Below, one piece after another: positions 45,941 to 57,830 of a DNA stretch of 64,000 bases. Positions within the stretch are counted from its first letter, which is position 1; every line of letters begins with the position of its first letter. The DNA is from Primulina eburnea (Eukaryota; Streptophyta; Magnoliopsida; Lamiales; Gesneriaceae). Under the pieces are notes generated by a model. That model was not told where the DNA came from. It saw only the letters and a program-made list of their open reading frames with translations, and did no database searches. The translations under genes were made by a program, and so were the position numbers. The stretch covers positions 48,626,342 through 48,690,341 of the forward strand of contig NC_133101.1 of the NCBI RefSeq assembly GCF_022965805.1. The letters are read 5' to 3'.

Positions 45941-48081
45941 TACAAAACCTGCGCGCTAAAGCTTCTCGTCCCACCGCTGCTTCCATCTTTGCGTGGAGGC
46001 TTCTACCCAGGCCCCCACCGATCCCAGCCCTTCCTAACCATCCCCGGATCACTCTTGGCCACCGTCCAGACCACCTAGCCAAGCCCCTAACCGAGCAACC
46101 CCCCTAAAATTCTCGGCAAAACCAGAACCTGCGAGCTTTGCTTCCCCTGCGCTTCATCACGTTTTGGTTCAACCAGCAGCGAGCCTACCACTCCAGCCCC
46201 TAGCCCGACCCCTGACCATCATCATAGGACCCTGATGGACCTACCCTGAGCCACCTAGCCCCTGCAGCGAGCCCCTTGGCTGCTGTCATCTTCACAGCGC
46301 GCGCGAGGAGTCCCTTCTCCATGGGACTCCTCGAAGCCTCTGCACGATGGGTCCTAGCATTCCTGACCCTATAACAAGGCCACCCCTAACCCTGGACGAG
46401 CCCCTTCAACCCATGCATAGCCACCGAACAACTTGATCCACACATGCACACAAGCCTACAAAGAAAACTCTTGGCCCTTCTTTCTGTTTTCTTTCCCATT
46501 GTTCTAGCTCGTTTTATTTATCAATTTATCATGTTTTGATCATAATTAATCATATTTTATCATGTATTGGCATCATCTCCGTTGGGTTCATAACGATTCT
46601 TTTAAAACGAGCGTAAAATCGTAAAAACGTTAAAAATACAGTATCATACCGTAAAATAATCGAACCCACATATTTTTCATGCATAAAAAATTAAATCAAG
46701 CATATTATGATTTGTATGATGTTAAAAGAGTTTAGGAAACGTGCCTTTGCGTTTATAACGCTCGATTATTCGATCGTTGGCGAGGGCGCGATGTTGGACG
46801 ACCGGACGACGAAGAACACAAGCCTTTCTTCTCCCTAATTTTTTTTCGAAAATTATTGTGTGTGCAAGTGGAGGATTCACGGCTTTTTGGTGCAAGACTT
46901 TTGGTGTTTTCAAAACCTAAATCACTTATTTATAATTAATTAACAAGTTAAATGGGCTTTGGTTTGGGCTTGCATGATTAAGGGTAATTGGGCCTATTTA
47001 AATTAATTAAATTGAGCCCAATAAAAATTAATTAATTAAATAATAAAAGTTTATAGATTAGTTTCCATAAAATATTATTTTTGATTTTTTAAAACTCCTT
47101 GTTTGCCCAAAACCGGCTTCCCGGGAAAAATCGAGCTCGATTCGTAAAATAATTCGAACTCTAACATTTTTAGAAAAATTAAATCATTTTTAATCATATT
47201 AGGAAGCCTTGCCACAATTTAAATAAAAATACTTATTCTTGTCTTGATCGTCTCAGGTCTCTTTTTCCCTGCCTATTATCGAATATTCGGGTAAAAATCC
47301 TTAATTTCATGAAAACATGTCACATAATCATTTAATCATACAATCCTATATTTAATCATATAGTAAACATCATGCTAGCATTTAAAAGCAATTAAATAAA
47401 CAATTAAGCAATTAAAATATTTTTGCATGCATGTGGTTTACGTGAACTGGTTTTTTTCGGACGTTACACAAACGAACCACGAAATAACACCTAAATACAT
47501 CCCATAACATATCTAAATGCAGTAACACAAGCCCGGCGATGCTCAACAAAGCCTGCAACAAATAACTTCAAAAACATATCACTTACATAATTTTCAGGAA
47601 ATGCAGTTTGAGCAGTCACACGAAAACAGTCATAACTCACTCAAATTTTATCCAAATATTTCGAATTTTATATCAAATCGAAGATATCAAAAAGTTATAC
47701 AATTTTAATGTTGAAAGTTTTCTCAAATTCACGACCGAAAAATCGCAGTATTTGAAAAGAAAGTAAAAACGAGTTTTCAGATCTAAAATTTTCTCAAAAC
47801 TGATCCAAACCATTTTCTGGTCAAACGACGAACTTCATACATAAAATTTTATGCCTAAAAATAACACGACACATAATATGACGAGATCGATGTAGAAATA
47901 ACAGAATATACGTGCCTTTGATATTTAAAATACAGTAACGATGATACCGAAGCGGAGATGGAGCGAGGATTGATCCGGGACGAACGTGGCGCTAAAATCT
48001 TTGAAGAAAACACACGAAAGTTTGCTGGACGATGGAGAGGGAAGGGGCGGCTGCAAGGGTTCTTAGAAACCTTGGTTTTTC

Positions 48082-50921
48082 TGTAACGAACCGTATTCTA
48101 CACTACTTAAAATTTGCGGAAGAATTAAAAATTTTCTTAAATAAAAACATTCATACGGTCGTCACTCAACATTCATAAAAATAAATGTCACCATCATCCG
48201 TCACCAATAAAATTTTGCTAAAATAAACTGTCTCAAAACGTCTCACGTTCAAATCAAAACATCAGAGTATTTTAAAAATTTGCATAAACATAAACTTGCG
48301 GTCCTCGGGTTTAGCCTGCCACTCAGCCCAAGCCTGCCCCTTGGTCATCACCTCCTGTCTCCTCAACATAGTCACCTGCATCGATCAAGTCTAGTGAGTC
48401 TATAGACCAAACACGTATAAACTGGAATAACGAGTACTACATAATAAGGTCGCATGCAACTTTAAAATAGGACATACATAATTTGAAACTTGAACTTGCG
48501 CATTAAAACTTGAACATACGTACATACATACTTCGACGTGCCATAACTCAAACTTTCATAAACATACTGCATACGTAAACATAAATAACGTCATCATTTT
48601 TGCGTAGAGGATGTTTCAAAGCAAGTGACCCATACATAATAGACGCCTGATCAGACACACCACAGTACTGGGCTGACAGGGACGTATCCACTGTCACATA
48701 CATAAGATCCCTGTTCATAATTTAACAGGCCAGTTGATCCACGTTCATAATTTAACGCTTCACAACCACGATCTAACCCGTTCATAATTTAACTGGCGGA
48801 TTGGTCCCCGTTCATAATTTAACGCTTTCCAATCCTACATAATATGGTCACAAGACATTTAGCATACCTCAAAAACTTAAACATATTTCCTTTGCACGTC
48901 AACATACTTACTTGGCGTTGAGGGATTCGTTGGACTTCGACCGGGGTAGCTGCTGCAATGTACTAACATGAATTCAAAGGTTTAACATGCAAAACTTAGA
49001 CGTAGAAATCATACTTACTCTCAAGCTCGATCATACCTTAGGACCTTCTATAATTATCCATGACATGACCTTAAAAATCCTTGCACTAAGCCATAACTTC
49101 GAACTTAAAAGTACCAAAAATATATTTTTCCCAAACAGTGTGTACACGGATCCCTAGCCCGGGTCCGTGTACGGGTCCGTCTACCTACTGTAAAGTACAT
49201 GTCAAAAAAATGAAGGAGGCACGGACCCCGTGCTTGGGTCCGGATGGGGGTCCGTGTAGGCTCTGGAAGAGGACATCGACTGAAACTCGAAGACACGGAC
49301 CCCGTGTGAGGGTCCGGGTGAGGGTCCGTGTACATACTGTGATAGGAGTACTCGGGAAGGGACGGGGCACGGACCCCGTGTAAGGATCCGGAACCAGGTC
49401 CGTGTACCTACTGTATAGACGCACCAAGGGGAAAGCAAAGACACGGACCCCGTGTCAGGGTCCGTCCCTGGGTCCGTATAGCTACTGAACGCTGAAACCT
49501 GCGTGAAAATCTGTCAACTAAAATTCTTCTCCCTAATCAACTTCAATGGCTACAAAACTACTCCTCAAGACATTCATAGAACACCATAACAATATGCCAA
49601 ACCTGAGTGAACATTAAAATCAACCCCAAGCGTAACAATTCACAACCAACGACACAAAACGGATTTGATATCAATTTCTCCTCCTACGACGCTTAATTCA
49701 ACGTGGTGCCTAACGACATGAAACAAAGCCTCAAAAATACTCCAAACATCTTTACCAATATACTTATTCGCAGCAACAAACACCCGTCGATCCCCAACGA
49801 AGCCTGCAACAATAAACTTCAAGAAACGTATCAATAACATAATTTTCTGAAAATTCCAGTTTGCGCAGTCGCACGGAAAATATCATAACTCACTCATTTT
49901 TTCGTCCAAAAATTTCGAATCATATATCAATTCGAAGGTATCGAAGAGTTCTACGTTTTTGCCGTTGAAAGTTTTCCCAAAATATGAACAGAAAAATCGC
50001 AGTTTTGACATGAACAGAAAAACGAGTTTTAGATCTAAAAATTTTCCTTCGAAATTGATCCGATTCGTGATCCGCTCAAAATACTATCATCATACATAAC
50101 TTTTACGCATAAAAACAACGCAATACAGTATATGACTTGATCGACACAGCAAGAACAGATTATACGTGCCTTTATATGATTTGAGATACCGTAACGGCGA
50201 TGTCGAAGCGGAGATGGCGTGAGGGTTGAACCGGGATGAACGTGGCGCTAAAATCTTGTGATAAAATATACGAAAAGTTGCTGGAAATATTTTGGAGAAG
50301 GGGCGGCTGCTTCTCTCCCTAAGAACCCTAAGAATTCTCCTCACAAAATATTAAAATCTGAAAATTTGCTTGTGAAGTAATTGTGTGTGTGTTTGTACGT
50401 GAGTGTGTGTGAGAAAGTAAGTGTGTGCGTGAGTTTGGGTAGTGGGGAGGGGATTAGGGAAGTTTAATTAGGAAATAAATTTCTTAATTAGTAATTAACA
50501 ACTAATTAAAATACTAACACACCTCTAACTTTAACAAAATCTCCTAATTTAAAATAAAATGCACAAGTGTCGTATCTCTAAAAGTTTAAAATCACAAAAA
50601 TTACCTACTAATTAAATTAGGCTTTAAAATACTAACAACTAAATAATTTATTTAAAACGCCCCATTCTTGACTAAAAATTAAAATACCACATTTTAAAGT
50701 ACCAAAAATCGTCACCGGTCCATTCCTCGATCCCGCCTCGAGTAATCGCCTGAAACATGAAACTCGAAAAACGTTTTAACGTGCATCGCATAAACATAAT
50801 TAATTTAAAATAATACATTTAAATAAATCATGCATCGCCGAAACTCATTTAATATTAATTTAAATGATTTAATAATTAAATGAATGCATGGGTTATACGT
50901 GTATTAAATTTGGGCACTACA
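48082..50921 (-). repeat. 3' LTR of A2 (family A)
   Basis: A complete 2840-bp LTR, TGTAACGAACCG to TTTGGGCACTACA on the plus strand. It contains five CACGGACC-type palindromes (49143-49480), GT-rich tracts (50380-50430), and both ends of the candidate leader intron (about 49800-50170). Confidence 0.9.
49143..49480. repeat. Five-unit CACGGACC/GGTCCGTG palindrome array
   Basis: Five hairpin units of 35-45 bp at roughly 65-80-bp spacing, the largest array of this motif in the window. Several short reading frames in both directions translate it, giving repeated GPC / TDP-type peptides; these are not genes. Confidence 0.88.
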
Positions 50922-50936
50922 GTTCCTCCCCCACTT
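50922..50936 (-). other. Polypurine tract of A2
   Basis: On the minus strand AAGTGGGGGAGGAAC lies directly before the 3' LTR start TGTAGTGCCC. Confidence 0.85.
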
Positions 50937-50957
50937 ATAAAAATTTCGTCCTCGAAA

Positions 50958-53900
50958 TTAAGTCTTACCGAATAACTCCGGGTAGCGAAGTCTCATGTCG
51001 GCCTCTGACTCCCAAGTGGCTTCTTCCACCGATTGATTCAGCCATTGAACTTTGACCAACTTAGTCGTCTTGTTCCGAAGTCTGCGCTCCTGTCTGTCTA
51101 GGATTTGGACTGGTTTCTCCTCATAAGACAGGTCTGGAGTCAACTGCAGCGGCTCATAACTCAGAACATGAGAAGGATTAGCCAAATATTTTCTCAGCAT
51201 CGAGACATGGAACACGTTGTGCACCCCGGCCAGATTCGGCGGAAGGGCTACACGATACGCTAGCGTCCCAACTCTGTCCAAGATCTCAAACGGTCCAATA
51301 AACCTCGGACTCAACTTGCCTCTCTTTCCAAATCTCATAACACCCTTCATAGGTGCTATCTTGATAAAAACGTGATCTCCTACGTCAAACTCGAGATCTC
51401 TCCTTCTTTTATCTGCATAGCTCTTCTGACGGCTCTGGGCGGTCTTCATTCTATCACGAATTTTGACCACCACATCTGCAGTCTGCTGAACTATTTCTGG
51501 GCCAAGTTCTGTCCTCTCACCAACTTCATCCCAATGAACTGGTGATCTGCACTTCCTCCCATACAATGCCTCGTAGGGAGCCATACCAATAGATGCTTGG
51601 AAACTGTTGTTGTATGTGAACTCCACTAGAGGTAGTCTAGACTCCCAATTTCCTTGGAAGTCAATCATGCATGCCCTTAGCAAATCCTCTAAAATCTGAA
51701 TCACTCGCTCAGACTGGCCATCTGTCTGCGGGTGAAAAGCTGTACTAAAAAGCAACTTTGTCCCCATAGCTGCATGTAAGCTCTTCCAGAAGGACGATGT
51801 AAACCTCGGGTCCCTATCGGACACAATAGAGGCTGGGAAACCATGCAACCGGACGATCTCCTGGATATAAAGATCCGCATACTGCGTCATGGAGAAAGTC
51901 GTCTTCACTGGCAGAAAATGCGCTGACTTAGTGAGTCGGTCCACTATAACCCAAATGGAGTTCGATCCTCTGACTGATCTCGGTAATCCAACCACAAAAT
52001 CCATAGTAATGTTCTCCCACTTCCACTCGGGAATGGGTAGTGGCTTAACCAATCCTGCTGGCCTCTGATGTTCAGCTTTTACTTGCTGACAAGTGAGACA
52101 TTCTGATACGAACCTACGGATGTCTCGCTTCATCCCTGGCCACCAATACAATAACTGAAGATCTTTGTACATCTTGGTGCCTCCTGGGTGAATGGAATAC
52201 GGAGATGCGTGTGCCTCTGTCAAAATATCCTGTCTGATCGAACCAACACTAGGCACCCACATTCTACCTCTGTATCTCACAATGCCGTCCGAAACGGTGT
52301 ACAGCACACTGCCCTTGGCTTCGTCTTTCAGTCTCCATTTCTGTAACTGCTCATCTGAAGGCTGACCTGCTCGGATTCGGTCTAGCAAATCAGATTTGAC
52401 TGTCAGATTAGACAGCCTAGGAGCCTTGCCATCACGATAAATCTCTAGACCAAACTTCTGAATCTCAGATTGAAGGGGTCTCTGAGCTGTCAACTGAGCT
52501 ACCACTGCCACTTTTCTGCTCAAGGCGTCTGCGACAACATTAGCTTTTCCCGGATGGTAGCTAATCTCGCAGTCGTAATCTTTCACAAGTTCTAACCACC
52601 GTCTCTGTCTCATATTCAACTCTTTCTGCGTGAAGAAATATTTGAGACTCTTGTGGTCGGTGAAAATCTGGCATTTCTCGCCGTATAGGTAGTGTCTCCA
52701 AATTTTCAATGCAAAGACAACGGCGGCTAATTCCAAATCGTGAGTCGGGTAGTTCTTCTCATGCACCTTTAACTGTCTGGAAGCATAAGCTATGACCCGA
52801 CCTTGCTGCATCAACACTGCGCCTAATCCGAGCTTAGATGCATCGGTATAAAGCACAAACTCGCCTTGCCCTGTCGGCATGGCTAGCACTTGCGCTGAAA
52901 TAAGAGCTTGCTTCAAGGTGTCGAAGCTCTTCTGGCATTCCTTGCTCCACACAAACTTTGCATTTTTCTTGGTTAGTGAGGTGAGCGGCACTGCTATGGA
53001 CGAAAATCCCTTAATAAACTTACGGTAATAGCCTGCTAAACCCAAAAAGCTGCGGATTTCAGATGCGTTCTTTGGCTCAACCCATCCTTTAACGGCTGCC
53101 ACCTTCGATGGGTCCACCTCAATACCGCTGCTGGATACTATATGCCCCAAAAATGCAACTTTCTGCAGCCAAAATTCACACTTACTGAACTTCGCAAATA
53201 ACTTGCGACTCTGCAATGTCTGTAATACTGTCCTCAAGTGCTGGTTGTGCTCTTCATGGCTCTTCGAGTATATTAGAATATCGTCAATGAATACTATGAC
53301 GAATTGGTCGAGGAACGGCTGAAATACTTGGTTCATGAGATCCATGAAAATTGCTGGAGCATTGGTCAATCCAAACGGCATTACTATGAACTCGTAATGC
53401 CCGTATCTGGTCCTGAAAGCTGTCTTATGAACATCTGCATCCTTAACTTTCAGCTGATGATACCCTGATCGAAGATCTATCTTAGAGAACACGGTAGCTC
53501 CCTGCAACTGATCGAACAAGTATTCGATTCTAGGCAACGGGTATTTGTTCTTGATCGTTACCTTGTTTAGTTCACGGTAATCGATGCACAACCTCATGCT
53601 CCCATCCTTCTTCTTCACAAAGAGCACTGGTGCGCCCCACGGTGAGAAACTGGGGCGGATAAAGCCTTTGTCGAGGAGCTCTTGAATCTGCTGCTTGAGC
53701 TCTAACATCTCAGCTGGAGCTAACCTGTATGGCGCCTTAGAGATTGGCGCTGTGCCTGGCACGAGATCGATTGCAAATTCCACCTCTCTCTCTGGTGGAA
53801 GGCCGGTGACGTCATCAGGAAAGACGTCTGGAAATTCGCTGACTACTGGCACTTCTGAAATAGAAGGAGTGGGCACGTCAGGCGCTGAAATAATACTAGC

Positions 53901-54337
53901 CAAAAAGGCCTGACATCCCTTGGAGATCAAACTCCTCGCCTGCATGCAGGAAATCATGCGAGGAAAGCTTCTCCATCTGGCTGGCTCAAAAAGAAACTGC
54001 TCCATGCCCGGCGGTCTAACTAAAACTGACCTCTTCTGAAAATCTATCAGAACTCTATTCTTAGTCAGCCAGTCCATGCCCAAGATAATGTCGAATTCTG
54101 GCATCGGCAATATGATTAAATCTGCATACACTAGGTGGCCATGCAGTTCTAGGTCGATATCTCTGACCACACTGGTAGCTAACAGCTCTTCCCCTGATGG
54201 GACTACTACCGAAAAATTCACGTCTAGGCCAATGGACTTGAGGTCTAAATGATTGGCAAACGTCTCTGATATGAAGGAGTGAGTGGCTCCTGAGTCTATC
54301 AACGCGGTTGTGGATAGTCTCTTAATGAAAATGTTTC
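50958..54337 (-). CDS. pol: Pol polyprotein of A2: protease-RT-RNase H-integrase-chromodomain
   Basis: This is the second exon; it is in frame with gag only if 54338-54518 is removed. Protease: [12 protein letters not shown] near the start. [31 protein letters not shown], catalytic FIDDILIYS (about 53279-53293). RNase [15 protein letters not shown] (about 52840), [20 protein letters not shown]. Integrase: zinc-finger region ending [11 protein letters not shown], then D-D-E blocks MDFVVGLP (about 51990), SDRDPRF (about 51810) and VEFTYNNS (about 51610). Tail: [20 protein letters not shown], a divergent chromodomain thought to guide integration to chromatin. About 1,126 codons with no stop or frameshift. 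The enzymes copy the RNA and insert the DNA. It is likely to have been functional. Confidence 0.93.
53279..53293 (-). other. RT catalytic motif of A2
   Basis: The codons for F-I-D-D within [14 protein letters not shown]. Two adjacent aspartates bind the metal ions. Intact, as in A1 and B. Confidence 0.8.
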
Positions 54338-54518
54338 CTGAGACGCGTTAGCACAACACAAACTAACTTATATCTCAAAATTTATACCATAAACCTTAAG
54401 CACAATAGAACTCAATAACCTTAGGTACCCAAAGTATTAATAGCACGCTAATAATCCCAAGAAGAAAAAATTCCACATGCAAGACAATATAATACCGAGC
54501 TTAGGTAGAAAAGTTTAC
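54338..54518 (-). other. Candidate intron between gag and pol, A2
   Basis: On the minus strand the 181-bp stretch starts GTAAACTTTTC after the gag ACT-G and ends GCGTCTCAG before GAAACATTTTC. Unspliced translation adds a short tail (LFYLSSVLYCLACGIFSSWDY-like, ending at 54448) and stops. Removal gives an in-frame join to the protease. Compared with A1 the ends and a few internal blocks (CTTGCATG; TTAGTTTGTGTTGTGCTAACGC-like 3' part) are kept, but length differs by 23 bp. A branch-point-like CTAAC lies about 14 bases before the acceptor in both copies. Confidence 0.7.
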
Positions 54519-55593
54519 CAGTCAGTAGGGTGGTGTCTGGGTCCGCCTCCTGTGCATGCATGGCAAATACTCTGCCCTGGGTTGGTTGCTTCCACTGTGG
54601 GCACTCCTTCAGCATATGATCTGTAGCTCCACACTTGAAGCACCTGCCTGATCCATACAAGCACTGTCCCGGGTGCTGACGATTGCATTTAGGACACACG
54701 GGGAAGGCAACGGGCTTCTGAGGCGCCCCTTGCTGCTGAACTGGACCCTTGCCCTTAGGCGGTCCATGATATGGCTTCTTCGCTGGCGGTCCCTGAAACG
54801 GCCTCTTAAACTGAGGCCTCTGATTCTGCTGCTGCGGTGGAGCCTGGTAGGGCCTCTTGCCCTGCCTATCTGCCTCAATATCTCGCTGGTCCTGCTCTGC
54901 CGCCAATGCTCTAGATACGGCGACTGCATAAGAAGTGGGACCAGCTACTCTCACGTCACGGCGTAGGATCGGCCGCAGACCATTCAGAAAATGCCTCAAC
55001 TTTGCTTGGGCATCATTCGCAATGAGGGGCACGAAGTGACACCCCCTCTCAAACTTTCTCACAAACTCTGCCACGCTACTATCTCCTTGCCGCAGCGTCA
55101 TGAACTCGTTGGTGAGTCGGGTTCGTACTTCCTCAGTGAAGTACTTGGAGTAGAAAACCTCTTTAAAACCATTCCAAGGCAGCACCTGTAAATTGACTGC
55201 CACTGACGCACTCTCCCACCATAGTCTGGCGTCTCCAGTTAATAAGAAAATGGCACAACGTACCCTATCAGCATCTGCCAGCTCCATAAAGTCGAAAATC
55301 ACTTCGATGGACTTGATCCACCCTTCAGCTATCATCGGGTCAGTGGTACCCGCAAACTCCTTCGGACTCATCCTCCGGAACCTCTCATATACCGCCTCAG
55401 GTCTAGGCCTCTCCTCGGGGCCTACAGCAGTCTGGTTCCTCGCAAACTGCGCGAAGAACTGCGTCATGCCTGCAAGCATCTGCGCCTGCATATCTGGAGG
55501 TGGTGGTGGAGGTGGAGGATTGGCTCTTTCCTCCTCTCGGTGCTCCCTGTCCTCAGTCCTATCTTCCTGGTTAACCATACGTCTAGGAGGCAT
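54519..55593 (-). CDS. gag: Gag of A2 (first exon)
   Basis: The start is at MPPRRMVNQEDR (55593), conserved in A1. An upstream in-frame ATG (55617) lies in the poorly conserved leader. In order: charged/proline-rich N-terminus, MLAGMTQFFAQF helix, retrotransposon-gag domain (YERFRRMSPKEFAGTTDP; RLWWESASV; SKYFTEEVRTRLTNEF), a basic Q/P-rich linker, and two zinc knuckles CPKCNRQHPGQC and CFKCGATDHMLKEC. It ends at LLTG at the candidate donor; without splicing the frame continues to 54448, giving about 380 residues in all from MPPRR. It assembles the particle and binds RNA. No damage seen. Confidence 0.92.
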
Positions 55594-55814
55594 ACTGTTC
55601 CAACAATTACCCAACACGTAAACCCAACATGCATGAATATAATACCAATATCATAAGATGCACAAAATTTGAACTTTAAAACATAAACATGCTGAAATCA
55701 TGATCTAATGCATAGTACATAGCGTAACTCAAAACTTTAAAACTTACAGACTTGAGGTGTGACTTCGAGAGCTTCTTGCGACTGGCAGTAGGCGTAACCC
55801 TTTACAAGAACACC

Positions 55815-55826
55815 GCTCTGATACCA
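55815..55826 (-). other. Primer-binding site of A2 (initiator tRNA-Met)
   Basis: On the minus strand TGGTATCAGAGC follows the 5' LTR after two bases, exactly as in A1. Confidence 0.87.
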
Positions 55827-55828
55827 AC

Positions 55829-56372
55829 TGTAACGAACCGTATTCTACACTACTTAAAATTTGCGGAAGAATTAAAAATTTTCTTAAATAAAAACATTCA
55901 TACGGTCGTCACTCAACATTCATAAAAATAAATGTCACCATCATCCGTCACCAATAAAATTTTGCTAAAATAAACTGTCTCAAAACGTCTCACGTTCAAA
56001 TCAAAACATCAGAGTATTTTAAAAATTTGCATAAACATAAACTTGCGGTCCTCGGGTTTAGCCTGCCACTCAGCCCAAGCCTGCCCCTTGGTCATCACCT
56101 CCTGTCTCCTCAACATAGTCACCTGCATCGATCAAGTCTAGTGAGTCTATAGACCCAACACGTATAAACTGGAATAACGAGTACTACATAATAAGGTCGC
56201 ATGCAACTTTAAAATAGGACATACATAATTTGAAACTTGAACTTGCGCATTAAAACTTGAACATACGTACATACATACTTCGACGTGCCATAACTCAAAC
56301 TTTCATAAACATACTGCATACGTAAACATAAATAATGTCATCATTTTTGCGTAGAGGATGTTTCAAAGCAAG
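55829..56372 (-). repeat. 5' LTR of A2, truncated by element B
   Basis: 544 bp, matching 48082-48625 at a constant offset of 7747 with two visible differences. At 56373 element B begins. The rest of this LTR should lie beyond the right edge of the window. Confidence 0.88.
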
Positions 56373-57498
56373 TGTAGTGACCCGTTCCAGAATCAACTAC
56401 TAATCAAGAACTAAGCATGCAATTAACTTAATTAATAATAATCAGAGATAATAGCGGAAAAATGGCCGAAGACAATAGTTATACAACCCAATCGAAATCA
56501 GAACAACTCAAAATATAATCGGTACAACCATATCGAATCAAAAAGATATCGAAGAACTAAACCAACCATCTACTCAACGTCCTCCTCCTCCTCCTCCTGA
56601 GCTGTCCAACCTGAGGCCTGCCCCGTGGGAATGGGGTGTCCAAGATAAACAAAACCGAGGATGTGAGCGATAAGAACGCCCAGTACAAAAGCATGAGTAT
56701 ACAAACCTATATGAGATGCACATGCTATGATATGATACCAGGGTAGTCAAGAAAATAGGAGTCACAAAGGATCTCAAAATGCTCAGTCTAGAGGCGCCAA
56801 GTGGATAGTGCCGCGCGGTACTCCTCTGGGTCACTGCATCCACTACAAGAACAGACGTGGACCTAAAATGTCCCGGATCACCGAAGCCCTCCGGACCCGT
56901 CGGCCACTGTGTACTCTCGGTGTCCATGCGTCCACAACACAAGACAGGGCTGAGCGGCCCCACAAGATATAGCTTATCTCGAAAGAGATACAGCTCAACA
57001 GTAAAGGCTATCTCGAAGGAGATACGGCTCAACATGAAATGCAACATGCATCATAAAACGTGACATAATAGCATGCATCATATGACATATATCAATGCAC
57101 CACATAATCATGCAACACATATAAGGATGTATACTCGACCAGGATATCTCGGATAGTACTTTCGTACCTCTATTACAGCAAGCCTAGCCTTACGCAACAC
57201 CGCTAATCAGGTCTAGAACAAGCCTACGCATCAAAAGCATACCCAATGAACAATACTACCATGCTCGACTAGCAAAACCAGTACTACCAAAGGTTTAGGG
57301 TTTACCTTCGTCCGTCGACAGCCCTTTGATGTCGATTGCCTCGTAACTCAGGCGTCACTACGCTACTAATCCTGGCAGCTCTTGTCTAACGCTCGACCGA
57401 CAAACTAACCCTAGAAACCTTCCAAACCTCTCAAAATGAGACACAACTTCAAGAATTGACAATACAAAATGAGGAAATCCGAGCACTATTTATAGGCT

Positions 57499-57830
57499 AT
57501 GTTCGGATCCACCGAACCCACTTCGGAACGTCCGAACTCCCACGTGTCCATCGGCTCNNNNNNNNNNNNNNNNNNNNNNNNNNNNNNNNNNNNNNNNNNN
57601 NNNNNNNNNNNNNNNNNNNNNNNNNNNNNNNNNNNNNNNNNNNNNNNNNNNNNNNNNTTGACACCTCATGATCGGATCCACCGAACCTACACTTCGGATC
57701 ATCCGAACTTGCATGCAAACTGACGTGTCGATCAACTCTTGACACCTCATGATCGGATCCACCGAACCCACTTCGGATCGTCCGAACTCTTCGGTGCTAC
57801 CGAACCATCTTCGGTCCGTCCGATCATGAC
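57499..57830. repeat. TTCGGA/TCCGAA palindrome and tandem block in LTR B
   Basis: Units of about 69-81 bp beginning TCGGATCCACCGAACC are repeated head-to-tail. They contain short hairpins such as GTTCGGATCCACCGAAC, TTCGGATCATCCGAA, TTCGGATCGTCCGAA and TTCGGTGCTACCGAA. The N gap lies within it. The same block in the other LTR is at about 63716-63943. Confidence 0.82.
57558..57657. other. Assembly gap, 100 N
   Basis: Exactly 100 undetermined bases. Aligning with the 5' LTR, the bases on either side (57557 and 57658) correspond to adjacent bases 63774 and 63775, so relative to that copy nothing is missing. Because the gap falls in a tandem repeat, extra units may be unresolved. Confidence 0.98.

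Larger units (their letters stand above)
41829..47468 (-). mobile_element. Solo LTR D (TSD CAAAC), with nested copia solo LTR
   Basis: The block runs TGAAACGACTTTG to TTCGGACGTTACA and is flanked by CAAAC (41824-41828 and 47469-47473). Excluding the nested copia LTR it is about 3.5 kb. A TTGAGTCTAAAGACTTAAC block and a GCGGAAACATAAAGG region match the layout of family-A LTRs on the minus strand, so it is probably another long Tekay-like LTR. Three copies of GGTTCCCTCTGGGGCC or variants lie at about 42600-42682. No domain is readable, including in the C-rich stretch 43440-43780. Confidence 0.8.
40385..48081 (-). mobile_element. Family-A LTR M6, with solo LTR D inside
   Basis: It starts TGTAACGTACCGTACTTTTGC, has two palindrome units at about 41463-41580 and is interrupted at 41829-47468 by solo LTR D. 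It resumes with ACCACGAAATAACACC and runs to GGGCGGCTGC...GGTTTTTC at 48081, where the 3' LTR of A2 begins. The missing remainder should lie beyond the window on the far side of A2 and B. Confidence 0.8.
48082..56372 (-). mobile_element. Element A2: Tekay-like retrotransposon with uninterrupted gag and pol
   Basis: The minus-strand order is: 5' LTR (55829-56372, cut by element B), tRNA-Met primer-binding site, gag, candidate intron, pol, polypurine tract, complete 3' LTR (48082-50921). The shared 544 bp of the two LTRs show only two differences that I could see. Neither gag nor pol has an internal stop or frameshift, and all catalytic residues that I checked are present. It was probably a competent element until B split its promoter LTR. 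It sits inside LTR M6. Confidence 0.92.

Noticed and set aside
49105..49444. Several overlapping 76-81-codon frames with TDPxPDxxTGSV-like repeats, also at 7771-8145, 17850-18144 and 29164-29460
   Set aside because: All read through CACGGACC palindromes in both directions; the peptides reflect the repeat, not a protein family.
53695..53913. Antisense frames opposite pol and gag of A2 and A1 (also 54673-54966, 55193-55621, 24521-24853)
   Set aside because: Shadow frames of well-supported coding sequence on the other strand.
56574..57047. 157-codon frame, identical in both LTRs of B (62791-63264)
   Set aside because: No recognisable domain, lies within LTR sequence, begins in CT-rich repeat complement; identity follows from the LTR pair.
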